Shown: positions 50,521 through 61,020, numbered from the stretch's first letter. The stretch is 64,000 bases of DNA from Prorocentrum cordatum (GCA_963575745.1 CAUYUJ010004289.1:1-64000); one strand, 5' to 3'. Numbers and translations: made by a program. The notes: generated by a model from the sequence alone, not told the origin.

Positions 50521-50920
50521 TGGCAGAGGACGGGGGAGAGTCGAGGAGGAGGAGGAGGAGGAAGAGGAGGAGTGGAAGGAAAAGTAGTGGGAGGAGGAGC
50601 AGGAGTGGGAGCGGGCAAGGAGGAGAGCGGGAGTAGGAGTGAGAGGGGATATGAGGAAGAGTGGGGATAGGGAGCAGAGGAATGGTCCGCAGATGGAAGG
50701 AGTGGATGGGACAGAGATCACGCATTGAAAAAACACGTCAGCCTGAGGGCTTTTCGAGAGGCCCTCGCTGGCTTGTGGCATGTACGAAACAAACATTGTT
50801 TACGTGATAATACTTGCCCAAGGTAGTGGGTCTATATTCCTGTGAACCCCGCGTCTAAAAAAAAAATACAAAAAAAAAAAAACAAAAGAAAAAAAACAAA
50901 AAAAAAAAAAAAAAAAAAAA
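50521..50920. other. GGA repeat and A-rich tract, probable intron
   Basis: GGA-type repeat (50540-50700), unassigned sequence, then an A tract (50863-50925). No gene. Confidence 0.5.
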
Positions 50921-51002
50921 AAAACTACATCGGATCTCTGTGGGGGGGGGGAGCTTCTCCGATCATCTTATCTCCTATCTCCTCCTCCTCCACCGCCGTC
51001 AG

Positions 51003-51097
51003 TGGAGGACGCGTGGGACCTTGCGTTCAAGAGTACGTATGCGGACGAGTTCAAGTCCACGCATGGCCGCCACCCCGTCAAGAAGCGAGTGGATGGA
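51003..51097 (+). CDS. small exon, gene A (31 codons)
   Basis: The pyrimidine tract CTCCTCCTCCTCCACCGCCG with TCAG is the acceptor (51001-51002). The frame reads EDAWDLAFKSTYADEFKSTH then GRHPVKKRVDG, ending before GTGAGG (donor at 51098). It starts with two bases of a split codon. Codon third positions are almost all G/C. The best-bordered exon of this series. Confidence 0.62.
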
Positions 51098-51390
51098 GTG
51101 AGGCTCGCAGGGGAGGGGGGGTAGCAGGAAGCGGGCAGAGGAATGAGAATGCGTGTGATGAGGAGTATCTCAGGTTAGCTGGGGCCATCCTGAGGGCGAT
51201 GGGGACGATTGGGAAAGTCGTTTCATGATGGTGATCCTCTCCCGACCCCCCATGCTCCCCCCATCCCCCCTCCCTTCCCCGTCCCGTTCCGCCATCTCCG
51301 TTCTCGCATTCCCTCCATTCCCCCCGCCCTTCTCCTCCCCCTCCCTCGGGGGAGATCGCCGCGACTGCCCCCCTCCGCATCTTCGGGCAG

Positions 51391-51512
51391 CGAGGTATCT
51401 GCAGCGCCGCCAGATCAGGATGATGCACAGCCACCACCTCAAGATGCGTGGCAAGGACCACGCGGAGGCGGAGGGAGCGAGCGTGCTAAAGTCGAGCCTC
51501 TCCTGTGACTAG
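51391..51512 (+). CDS. candidate exon, gene A, possibly terminal
   Basis: Acceptor CGGGCAG (51384-51390). The frame reads RYLQRRQIRMMHSHHLKMRG then KDHAEAEGASVLKSSLSCD and a TAG at 51510-51512. Either the last codon of an isoform or, with GTGACT at 51503, an internal exon. Basic and His-rich. Confidence 0.45.
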
Positions 51513-51629
51513 GGACGAAGGTGGGAATAAGGAAGGAGCGATCCGAATGATGATGAAGGGGTGCGGGGGGGGGGAGGGGGGGGGGGTAGTGTGAGGAGGG
51601 GATCAGGAAAACGGCGGACCAAGTGATCG

Positions 51630-52180
51630 ATTCGTGAAGATGAGTGCTGATGATGGTGGCGATGTTGGTGATGATGATTATGCGGTGATGATGCTGGTGC
51701 TGATGATGATGATAATGATGGTGGTGGTGGTGGTGGTGGTGATGATGAGCATGATGCTGCTGATGATGGTGTTTATACGTATGATGGTGGCGGTGATGGT
51801 GTTGCCGCTGGAGGTGGCAATGCCGATGGCGAAGACGATGATGATGCGGATGCTGACGATAATGGTGGTCGTCGGGGTGGTGGTGATGATGCTGATGATC
51901 ACGGTGCTGACGCTCATGACGATGATGATGACGATGTTGATGGTAATTGGTGACGATGCCGATGTTGATTATGATGAAGATGCTGGCGGTGGTGTTGATG
52001 CCGACGATGCTGAGCATCAAGATGAGCTTGACGATTCGGATGATGCTGATGCTGATGCTGATGCTGACGGCTATGGTGATGGTGGAAATGGTCATGATGA
52101 TGTCGACGATGCTGGCGGTGATGGCGACGACGCTGTTGGCGGTGATGGCGGTGGCCATGATCGTGATAACTATGTCGACG
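51630..52180 (+). repeat. (GAT)n microsatellite, degenerate
   Basis: GAT/GGT/GCT units; probable intron of gene A. Confidence 0.93.
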
Positions 52181-52236
52181 ACGTTGCCCCATGGCGGAAC
52201 GCCCTCGCTTCCCCGCCCCGCTGTCCACCCCCGCGG

Positions 52237-52314
52237 GATGATGGGGACGACACCGACGTCGACGACGACACCCTGATGAACTACTACAAGAACAGCCTGG
52301 TGGGCGGCGACGAG
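52237..52314 (+). CDS. small exon, gene A (26 codons)
   Basis: The frame reads DDGDDTDVDDDTLMNYYKNS then LVGGDE with G/C-ending codons and a GTTCAA donor at 52315. The start is uncertain because GAT repeats precede it and no acceptor AG is near; the first Asp residues may be intronic. Confidence 0.42.
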
Positions 52315-52465
52315 GTTCAAGAAGCACATGCTGCCGAGGTCGCTCGGCGAGGGCCGCGGGGCGCATGAGCACCCAGAGATCCGATGTCGCGATGGTGTTC
52401 GGCCCAGATCTCCGATGTCCCCGACGGCCCAGGCCTCCAGAGGCCGAACGCACAGAATAAGAAAG

Positions 52466-52640
52466 TCAACGCGCATAGTAAGGACGCGCGCCTTCTCTAT
52501 AGGGTGCCATTGCGTCATTGCCTCTGTTGCCGCTTGTCATTTCCACTGGCAAGGCTTTCAGTGTCTTGGTCGCCAGCGCCGCCCAAAAAAATACCAGCTT
52601 TATTCTGCCTCCAAGGGTCTTGCGTCCTGCGCCAGCCGTC
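52466..52640 (+). repeat. dispersed repeat, copy A (most diverged)
   Basis: Shares GTCAACGCGCATA-TAAGG-CGCGCG, TTGCCTCTG-GCC and AAGGGTCTTGCGTCCT with copies at 54691-54855 and 60841-61020, in the same order and spacing. Confidence 0.68.
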
Positions 52641-52839
52641 CTTAGTATGCGGCTTCAGTGTAGGATGCTCCAAGACGTTCGATCTCTGAGTATGCGAGGA
52701 AAGGGCTGGGGGGGCGCGCTAGCTAGGAAGCAGAGGGGAGTACGAGGGCGAGGGGAACGGATGGGGAAATGGATGAGTGAGAGCGGAACGGAGCGGGAGG
52801 AGCGGGGGAGAGTGCGGGTGGTACAGGGTACACCATCAC

Positions 52840-53440
52840 CAACATAAGCATCGTCACCATCGCCGTGTGCATTGTCACCCCCACCACCGTCACAATCAGC
52901 ATCGCCATCAGCATCATCATCATCACCATCACCATCAACATGTTCATCACCATGATCATCACCATTAGCATCAGCAGCATCATCACCAGCATCATCAGTA
53001 TCATCATCATAATCAATAATACCATCTTCAACATCATCATGATCGCCATCATCGTTGCCAGTATCCTCATCATCACCGTCACGTGCCATCACCATAACCA
53101 TCAACATCACCATCAAGAGAACCATCACCATCGCCAGCGTCAACGTCATCGCCGTCGTCGTCGCCATTGTCATCGTCGACGCCGTCGTCGCCAGTGCCAT
53201 TCGCCTTCGGTAGACAATGCGTGTGATCGCCATCATCGTCATCGTCGTCATCGTCGCCGTCATCATCGTCATCATCTTCGGTATGATAGTAATCGTCGTC
53301 ATTGTCACCAATGGTGATGGTGATGATGATGACGGCGATAATGACGATGATGACGATGATGATGATGTTGATTACGGTGATGATGATGATGATGATGATG
53401 ACGATGATGGTGCCGATGATGCTGATGATGATTGCCACGG
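52840..53440. repeat. head-to-head (ATC)n and (GAT)n microsatellites
   Basis: ATC/CAC/CGT-rich units to about 53280, then, after GGTATGATAGTAATCGTCGT, GAT units to about 53435. The two arrays are mutually complementary, so the region can fold back. Lies directly before the last exon of gene A. Confidence 0.9.
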
Positions 53441-53449
53441 TCGCTGCAG

Positions 53450-54347
53450 GGTCCAATCTAAAGGGGAGGTCACCGAAGTCAGTGCGAGTGCGAGCGCGAG
53501 TTCCGCGGGCATTCCTTTCCTGCGGAGCTTGCTGGGTGCAAAGCTGCCAAACAAGAAGCAGAGGAAGCACAAGAAAGATAAGAAGAAGAAAAAACATCGA
53601 ACTGCAGCCGCTGCGCACACGCCGCCGTGGCTAGCCACTCTGAAGAGGCCCGCCGCAAGCCCGCATCCCAAGAAGAAAAGCGCCACCGAGGAGAGCCCTG
53701 CGAAACCCGACGCCAAGGCGACGCCCAAGCCAGAGAAGCCCGTTGCCAAAGCTAAACCCAAAGCTGTGATGAAAAAACCGTGCTGCAAGGCGAAAGCTGG
53801 GGGCGAGGATCAGCCAGGCGATCCTGATGACGAGGTCGAGGAAGGAACGTTCGAGGCTGAGGACGAGGAGGAAGAAGAGGGGGAGGAAGCGGAGGACGAG
53901 GAGGCGGAGGACGGAGAAGAGGCCGCAGACGGAGAAGAGGCGGCGCTGGACGAGGCGGCCGAAGCGCCCGCTGCTGCAGCGGGTGCTGGCGCCGCCGAAG
54001 AGGTCACCGAGGCGCCAGAAGGCGTCTTCACCTTCCACGTGCAGAACGAGGATGCCACCATGAGCAGCTACAGCATGAAGACTAAGAGGCGCCGCTGCGA
54101 GAGCATCAGCACCATCACGATGCGCGACGTCGATCATGGCCAGTGGAAGCAGCTCGTGCAAGTAATGGACTACAAGTGGACGGACGAGGACCTCGTCACC
54201 GCGACAGCAGAGACCAAGGAGCAGCTGTCGGAGTGGGTGATGCACGAGACGATGAAGAGGTGCCTTGACAGGAAGGTCCACACCAAGGAGATGGCGGTGG
54301 CCGTGCGGGAGGAGGCGCGGGCCGAGTGGAACATCACCGTTGGCTGA
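53450..54347 (+). CDS. terminal exon, gene A: Lys/Ala- and Glu-rich nuclear-type protein
   Basis: After acceptor GCTGCAG (53443-53449) the frame reads QSKGEVTEVSASASASSAGI, PFLRSLLGAKLPNKKQRKHK and a lysine block (KKDKKKKKHRT) that could be a nuclear localisation signal. A KRPAASPHPKKKSATEESPA/KPEKPVAKAKPKAVMKKPCC section resembles linker-histone-like tails. An acidic block follows (EDEEEEEGEEAEDEEAEDGE), then a folded C-terminus: EGVFTFHVQNEDATMSSYSM, RRRCESISTITMRDVDHGQW, KQLVQVMDYKWTDEDLVTAT, EWVMHETMKRCLDRKVHTKE and ARAEWNITVG before TGA at 54345-54347. Codons are G/C-ending throughout. The upstream GAT-encoded Asp run belongs to the intron. Role inferred: chromatin- or nucleic-acid-associated; no known domain. 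Confidence 0.72.
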
Positions 54348-54690
54348 TGGCGGGGATGGGGAGTAGCATCAGCAGTGTTGCCACGATGGGGGAGTGATAG
54401 AATAGGGAGAGGTGGATCAGGATGGGGAGGAGGAGGGATCCGGATGAGGAGGAACGATCGAGGGTGAGAGATCAGGGGGAGTGATCCCGAGGAAGCAAGA
54501 TCGAGCCAACTCTACAACCCCTCCCGCTGATCCCTCCCCTCTCTTTCTCACCGCGTTCCGCGGGCAAGGGGAGGCGCTGGCAAAAGAATGGCATATCGTG
54601 ATCTTCAAGGTTGCCCAGTGGTGTTGGGGATGGGTTGGGCACGACATCGAGCATGCAGCATGTGGCACACGTGGGACGTGCGACTCCCCC
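54348..54690. other. 3' flank of gene A; possible small exon
   Basis: Purine-rich to 54480. The frame from about 54550 reads GEALAKEWHIVIFKVAQWCW after CGGGCAAG, which is protein-like but has no clear borders. Confidence 0.35.
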
Positions 54691-54855
54691 AGGGAACCCA
54701 TGCGTCCTTGCCTCTGCGGCCCGTCCTTGGCCGCTCTCACTGGCCAGCCTCTCAGAGTACCCCCCCGCCCCAGCTTCCTCCTCTATAAGGGTCGTGCGTC
54801 CTTGCCGTGCGTTCTATATATATATATATATATATACGTCTTGACTGTACCCATG
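54691..54855 (+). repeat. dispersed repeat, copy B with TA expansion
   Basis: TGCGTCCTTGCCTCTGCGGC, CCGTCCTTGGCCGCTCTCAC and GGCCAGCC match copy C. Where copy C has TAATATTG before the TTTTGACTGTA end, copy B has a pure TA array (54815-54835) before CTTGACTGTA. Confidence 0.85.
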
Positions 54856-54929
54856 CACGTAGAGGTGGATGGTGGATCGTGGTGATCCCCACGCGTGTGT
54901 ATGCATCGTGTATGCTGTATACACGTACA

Positions 54930-54963
54930 CACACATCTATATATATATATATAAAAATGTATA

Positions 54964-55002
<39 letters not shown>

Positions 55003-55072
55003 GCATGTATGTTTGTGTGCACATGTATGTATATATACATACATATACAGATGCACGCATGCACACGTAACT
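54930..55072. repeat. (TA)n and (CA/TACA)n microsatellites
   Basis: TATATATA blocks interspersed with ACACACATC and TGTATG. Confidence 0.95.
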
Positions 55073-55559
55073 GTTCACGCGCGGTCGCAGTCTGCGATTG
55101 GCCTCTCGCCTTGGAAAGCGGCCGTGGCAGAGTTCTGGCGTTGAGGTCGCTCAGCTCTCAGTTTCGCCACGTTTGGGCATAGTTCTTGCAGCAACGTTCG
55201 CGTTTCGACGAGTGTTGATGTCTGTGTGCACCCGCCTATTTCCAGCAGGCCGCGCGTCGTCCCAGGGCAGCTCCGATCCAGCGCAGCTTGATGCGAGGGG
55301 TCTGGGCAGGGACTCTCAAAAGATACAGTGCGAGGACATCGCATGCTGAGGTTGGCTTGCATGTGGCGCGGGGGGTAGGGCCCACCTCTTCTTGTCCGTG
55401 TCACATAGATGCAACGACATACACGTCAACTCGTGGCCTGCCTCGGTGCTATAACATATATACATGTATACAGTGTTCGCAGTTTGCAGGCCACGGGTGG
55501 GCACTCTACTCGCCGCGAGCCTCGGAGCGACCTCGAGGATAGAGAAAATTGCAGCGGCT
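55073..55559. other. unassigned sequence
   Basis: Non-repetitive DNA between microsatellites; short frames, no gene recognised. Confidence 0.4.
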
Positions 55560-55622
55560 GGTCAGCATCGCAGAGCGAGAGATCGAGAGAGAGGGAGAGA
55601 GAGAGCGAGGGAGGGAGAGAGG

Positions 55623-55674
<52 letters not shown>

Positions 55675-55735
55675 AAGAGAACACGAGAGAGACAGATAGC
55701 GAAAGAGAGAGAGACAGAGAGATAACTTGAGAGCG
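55560..55735 (+). repeat. (GA)n microsatellite
   Basis: GAGAGA with GAGCGA interruptions; pure near 55626-55672. Confidence 0.96.
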
Positions 55736-56179
55736 GAATGCACCACGCGGTGGTGTCTGCGTTGGCAGGGTGCTCACAGGTGTTCCTCGCAGTCGCATTC
55801 ACGAAACTGTATATGCGGCGACTCAAGTTGGGTGTACATGTTATGTGTATGCTTTGATTCTGGCACTTTGCTAGCTCGCTGCGTCCATTTATTCAGCGAA
55901 GGCCCCGATAGGGGGGGAAGCTGGCAACCGTATACCGAGATCACCACCGATCACGGGCAGCAGGCGAATAGGGCTAAGGGCCGCATGCGTAGATGGGGTG
56001 GGGCGTTGAAGAGCTGACGAGCGAGCCCCAGGCGGCGGACGAGGATGGCGATGCTGTTGATCACAGTTAACGGTGAACGATCGGGGCAGCACTCGACGAC
56101 TACAGATGGAGAGATGGAGAGAGAGGCGGGCACGCGAGCGCCATCGGGGAATCGGGATCTGAGCTAGCTAACGCACACG
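55736..56179. other. unassigned sequence
   Basis: No gene recognised. Confidence 0.4.
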
Positions 56180-56338
56180 CGTGCATAGTTAAATGCGTGA
56201 ATGTATGCGCCCATGTATACACATGTTTACATGCATACGTACATACATGCATGCATACCTACATACATGCATACACACATTCACGCATGTATGCATACCC
56301 CACATACATACGTCCACGCATGCATACGTACATGCATG

Positions 56339-56370
<32 letters not shown>

Positions 56371-56575
56371 CATGCATACATACATACGCAACATGCATGT
56401 ACGCATACATATAAACCAAGGTGCATACATGCATGTATACATACCTAGATGTGTACACATACCGAAATAGCAATATGCATGGCCACATGGATACATTTTA
56501 TACAAACATACTTACATGCATACATACATTGACACATACATGCATGCACACGCATGCATATACATAAATACACAT

Positions 56576-56616
<41 letters not shown>

Positions 56617-56790
56617 TACGCACACTCACATATACATTCACACATGTTTCGTATACGCATACTTCAATACATACACACATACACACGTGCACACAAACAT
56701 ACAACCCAGCATGTATGCATGTGTGTACCCATGCACGCGTACATGCACAGACCGAAATACGCATAGGTATATCTATACACGTATGTCGTC
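56180..56790. repeat. (CATA)n / (CATG)n tetranucleotide repeat with a (TA)n block
   Basis: CATACATACATG units; TA block at about 56586-56612. All M/H/Y/T-rich frames are artefacts. Confidence 0.95.
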
Positions 56791-57090
56791 GGCCCTTAAT
56801 GTAGAAAGCAGGAGAGAACGGGGGAGGACACAAACCAGAGATAGGGACAGGGATACGACATTCGGATATGAGCGACAGCTGTGTCATGTTGTTGAGATCA
56901 CGCGCACGCGTGCACATTGTGGGCATGTCGGCATAGGTCAGATCGGCAACTACTATTACAACACATGTATACTGATCCATGATGAACTATCACAGAGAAC
57001 CCGACGCCAAAATCCTTATATAGCAGTGTACCAGGGGTCGACCGCAACATCGCCCGTGTGAAACAGAAGCCAGAACAGTTGTACGCGGCA
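56791..57090. other. unassigned sequence
   Basis: Non-repetitive 300 bp; contains TATATAGCAGTG at about 57018. No gene recognised. Confidence 0.4.
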
Positions 57091-57132
57091 ATCATATGTG
57101 TACATCTATACATATATACATAGATAGATACA

Positions 57133-57165
<33 letters not shown>

Positions 57166-57415
57166 GTTTATACATATATATATATATATGTATATACATG
57201 TAGACTAAGCTTCTGCATATATATATACCCTTTGCGTGCGCGCTTGCTCGTGTGCGTGAGAGAGTGCGTGTGCGTGTGTGTGTATGTGAATGTGCACGTG
57301 CGCGCGTGCGCGCGTGCACGTGTATGCTCTGTGTCAGCGTGTGTGTGTGTGTGTGTGCGCGTGCATGCACACGTGTCCGTGCGCGTGCGCGCGCGCGTGC
57401 CCGAGCGCAGGAGCA
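57091..57415. repeat. (TACA)n, (TA)n and (GT/GC)n microsatellites
   Basis: TACATACA (57130-57165), TA (57175-57190), then GTGTGC/GCGCGT runs to about 57410. Confidence 0.94.
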
Positions 57416-57627
57416 GCGGGCACGGGGAGAGAGAGCGCCCGCGCTGCCCAGGTGCACCTGGGCTCCAAGACCTCGCAAGCTGGACGCACTTGGACCCGCT
57501 TCTTTTTTATGTGCGGCGGCAACTTGGTATTTTGCAAGCGCTAACGGGGGCGGGTGACTGCCCGCCCCGTTGTCTCGCTTCTGGCTGTGGTTGGCTGTAG
57601 TGGCTTGGATCGGCTGTTGCTTGTGTA

Positions 57628-58163
57628 TATATATACACACACGCAGGCGCGCATTCACGCACGCACGCACGCACGCACGCACGCGCGCACACAACCACAT
57701 ACAACCACGCCCCAACCACACAGCCATGCACATTAAAAAACAATTTAAATCCACACAACAACCTCAATGCAAACATCGCGCGCACGCACCTCACGCGCGA
57801 CGCACTACATGCTCACAAATTTTCCTTCACATTGAACACTCACGCACACGCACACACCGCACACGCTCACACACACACAATCAGCGCACGCACACACACC
57901 AACACCCACACGCACACCACACGCACACCACCCAAACACCTCAAAGACACACACACACACGCACACACACACCACTCACACACACACACACTACACACCT
58001 CCGCACTCAAAACGGCGCGCGCCTGCGTGCTCTGCTGGAACGTCGCACGCGCCGCGCGCGCACATACTCAAGCAACCTCGCACTCACCCACACACGCACA
58101 CCCACACACAACACATCACACCTCCACATACACACACGCACCCTACGCGCACTTCACACACAG

Positions 58164-58209
<46 letters not shown>

Positions 58210-58240
58210 ACACACGCACGCAGCGCACACTTACATCTGC
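57628..58240 (+). repeat. (CA)n and CACG repeats
   Basis: CACACACA, GCACGCAC and ACACACC units over 600 bp with a few unique gaps. Confidence 0.94.
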
Positions 58241-58258
58241 CCTTAACGTGGTTTCCTA

Positions 58259-58860
58259 GTTGTTCCTGGTTTTTCCTGGTTTTTCCTGGTGTTCCTGGTT
58301 TTCCTGGTTTTTCCTGGTTTTTCATTGTTTTTCCTGGGTTTCCTGATTTTTCATGGTTTTTCCTGGTTTCCTGGTTTTTCCTGGTTTTTCATGGTTTTTC
58401 CTGGGTTTCCTGGTTTTTCATGGTTTTTCCTGGTTTCCTGATTTTTTCCTGGCTTTTCCTTGCTATTCATGGTTTTTACAGTCATGTTTTTTCATGTGTT
58501 TTGCTGGTGTTTTCTGGTTTTTTATTTTTTCATTGTTTTTTCATCGGTTTTTCCTGGTTTTTCCTGGTTTTCCTAGTTTTTCATTGTTTTTCCTGGTTTT
58601 TCCTGGTTTTTAATGGTTTTTCATTGTTTTTATTGATTTTTCCGTGTTTTTCATAGTTTCCTTGTTTTCCCTGGTTTTTCATGGTTGTTCATTGTTTTTC
58701 TTGGTTCTTTATGGTTTTTAATGGTTTTTCATGGTTTCCTGGTTTTTCCTGGTTTTTCCTGGTTTTTCATGGTTTTTATTGGTTTTTCATGGTTTTTCGT
58801 GGTTTTTCATTGTTTCCTGGTTTTCCTGGTGTTTCGTGGTTTTTCCTGGTTCGTGTTAAC
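58259..58860 (+). repeat. GGTTTTTCCT minisatellite, about 600 bp
   Basis: 10-12-bp units GGTTTTTCCT / GGTTTTTCAT with variable T number. The array contains no stop in one long frame, giving an F/W/L/V/P/G-rich hydrophobic translation; judged non-coding because all variation tracks the repeat. Confidence 0.93.
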
Positions 58861-59155
58861 TCGTAGCTTTCTTGTTTTTTCATGGCTGGTTTTTATCGGT
58901 TCGCCGCCACACGGTTCGTCATGGCTTCTGGTTTCTCTCGGTTTAGAGCGTTGCCACAAGTTCTTCCCTCCCGCTATAAGCAACCCAGGCCCGCCCTTCC
59001 CTCCGCACGTTCCGAGCGCAGACGCAGCTGGTCCAGCAGGCGCTCCGAAGCCTCAACGTATAACCCTAAGCCTTGTTGGCCACGCTGACCAGAGAATGGC
59101 ACGCGCATGCGCGCGCAAGGTATACCCGCGAGACGTAGCGCTTGGTGTACCTGGC
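58861..59155. other. unassigned sequence
   Basis: Two plus-strand frames are open (one with MASGFSRFRALPQVLPSRYK at 58921). A coding relic is possible but not supported further. Confidence 0.35.
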
Positions 59156-59207
59156 GTATATGTGTATTTATGTGTATGTATGTATGTATGTATGTATGTA
59201 TGTATGA

Positions 59208-59246
<39 letters not shown>

Positions 59247-59247
59247 A
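59156..59247. repeat. (TATG)n then (TA)n microsatellite
   Basis: TATGTATG tetramers followed by a TA array ending near 59242. Confidence 0.95.
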
Positions 59248-59439
59248 ATGTGTGTAGCGGCGGAACGCCGCGCTGTGAGGATGCTTCTCTAGGCGCCCAG
59301 GGGCGTCTTGAACCGACGTCGACCAAGATTATATGACGCCAGGGTAACGCATGCGCCTTCGCGCTGAACCCACGTGCGCCCCAAATCATGCGAGCCCGAG
59401 CTAGCCTGCTCAAGTTCACGTGCGAGCGTGCAACATAGA

Positions 59440-59610
59440 CGCGTGCGCGCATACATATATACAAATGTATGCGCGATTGCGCATATATAAATATGTATAT
59501 ATATATATATATATATATATGTATGCACATACACATATTATATATATGTGTATACGTATATACACATATTATGTATAAACGCATATATATATATAACACA
59601 TTAATTTGAG
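59440..59610. repeat. (TA)n-rich arrays
   Basis: TA and ATACACATA units; another TA block at about 59768-59792. Confidence 0.94.
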
Positions 59611-59761
59611 GGCGCGCGTGCGCGTGCATCCGTGTTCGCATGCGCATCGCGTGAGTGTGCCTTGCGTGTGCGTAACCATCGCAGATGTGGCGCGCTCTCG
59701 GCGCGCCGCGCCTCCCTCGCTGAACGCCTGCGAGCAGGCGAATAGGCCCAAGGAGCCGCTA

Positions 59762-59792
<31 letters not shown>

Positions 59793-59937
59793 GCCATGCC
59801 ATGCAAAAAAAAGAGTGCGTGCGCATGTGGATGATGTAGCTACCTCAATGTCGACCTGATCAGGCACGTTGTTCGCGGTTGTCCTACGGGCCCTCGGCCC
59901 GCGACGAAAAAAAACAACCCTGGACCTCTGGGCCGCC

Positions 59938-60050
59938 ATGGCCGACGCCGACATTGGATTTTTAGGTGGCATAGGGCAGCAGATCGAGGGCAGTTCACGC
60001 GGCATGGAGAGGACTGGGGAAAGGATAATGGTGATCTACACAGATGTAGG
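59938..60050 (+). CDS. weak candidate exon with ATG
   Basis: ATG at 59938 in GCCATGG opens MADADIGFLGGIGQQIEGSS then RGMERTGERIMVIYTDV, ending before GTATCA (60051) and a TA repeat. Codon bias is mixed. Could be a first exon upstream of gene B or chance. Confidence 0.25.
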
Positions 60051-60283
60051 TATCATATATATATATATGCATGGCTGCCATGCCGCATCTTTTCGAGGGG
60101 AAACCTCGAACGCCGTTGGGACCGATCTCTTACGTGCGCTGTCGCAAATCAGTGCGCTGGGAATTTGTTGATTTCAGTGCAGCGCCCCCTCGATCCCCCA
60201 CGCCCCCTTAAACATCCCACCTGTCCCGCCCGTTCCGGTACTTTTCAACCCTCTCCGACGCCCCCCCCCCTTCCCGCACTGGC

Positions 60284-60292
60284 TTATATAAG
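60284..60292 (+). promoter_or_regulatory. TATA-like element TTATATAAG
   Basis: TTATATAAGG lies 81 bp upstream of the ATG at 60373 in otherwise GC-rich DNA. Dinoflagellate promoters are generally reported to lack canonical TATA boxes, so the function is doubtful. TATAAGGG also occurs in the dispersed repeat copies at 54783 and 60853. Confidence 0.25.
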
Positions 60293-60372
60293 GGCATTCG
60301 GACCCCCGCCTCAACCCCCAGGGCCCGTCGATCGGGGCACTCGCCCTGCCTGCGCGCTCCCCGGCGCAGGCG

Positions 60373-60520
60373 ATGCCGCCCAAGGCAAAAAAGGCAAAGG
60401 CCAAAGGTGCGAAGAAACCAAAGAGCGAGAGGACGCCCGAGCAACGAGAACACGAGAACTGCATGGCACGCATGCGGTGCGCCAGGGGAGCAGAGCTCGG
60501 ATCCGCGAGGGGAGGGAGGA
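60373..60520 (+). CDS. candidate first exon, gene B (Lys-rich start)
   Basis: The ATG at 60373 opens MPPKAKKAKAKGAKKPKSER, TPEQREHENCMARMRCARGA, ELGSARG. Lys/Ala-rich, basic, like nuclear proteins or histone-tail-like starts. After about 60515 the frame enters GGA repeat, so the exon ends near there; the donor is not fixed. A larger frame (60165-61142) overlaps in another phase and is mostly repeat-derived. Confidence 0.5.
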
Positions 60521-60605
60521 GGAGGAGGAGGAGGAGGAAAAGGATGAGGAATATGAGGAGGAGGAGGAGGAAGAGGAGGAGGATGAAGAGGAGAAGCGAA
60601 TCTGT
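60516..60605 (+). repeat. (GGA)n microsatellite
   Basis: GGA/GAGGAA units reading as poly-Glu in one frame. Confidence 0.92.
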
Positions 60606-60704
60606 GATTTTTTTGTTGATCTCGTACACGATGCTGCATTAATGGTTTATGCTTCACGGGGGCTATGTGTGAATACTGCGCCCTCGAGCTGGCGGTTCCT
60701 CGAG

Positions 60705-60812
60705 GGGAGGTACCACATGGACAAGGAAACATTCAAAGCTTACAAGAGGAAGCAAAGCGCCCAAAAGAGAGAGCGGAAGCAGAGATTTGAAAGAGATGGC
60801 CATGGGGAGGGG
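60705..60812 (+). CDS. candidate exon, gene B (basic helix)
   Basis: After CTCGAG (60699-60704) the frame reads GRYHMDKETFKAYKRKQSAQ then KRERKQRFERDGHGE: strongly charged helix. Upstream of 60705 codons lose G/C bias, consistent with an intron border. The donor is not identified. Confidence 0.38.
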
Positions 60813-60840
60813 GCTCGGGAGATGCATGCGCAGTGTGATA

Positions 60841-61020
60841 CAGTCAACGCGCATATAAGGGCGCGCGATTTTCCAAGGGGGCCCTTGCGTCCTTGCCTCT
60901 GCGGCCCGCCCTTGGCCGCTCTCAATGGCCAGCCCCGGGGTGCCGTCCCAATTCCCGCCTCGAAGGGTCTTGCGTCCTTACCGCACGTCCTAATATTGTA
61001 CGTTTTGACTGTATATTTAT
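60841..61020 (+). repeat. dispersed repeat, copy C
   Basis: GTCAACGCGCATATAAGGGC, TGCGTCCTTGCCTCTGCGGC, CTTGGCCGCTCTCAATGGCC, AAGGGTCTTGCGTCCTTACC, TTTTGACTGTA. The most complete copy; lies between candidate exons. Confidence 0.85.

Noticed and set aside
56193-56470. Overlapping H/Y/T-rich ORFs near 56.2 kb
   Set aside because: All three frames of the CATACATG tetranucleotide repeat are open; no coding signal.
57832-58656. 274-codon ORF spanning CA repeats and the GGTTTTTCCT minisatellite
   Set aside because: Both halves are repeat translations (T/H-rich then F/W/L-rich).
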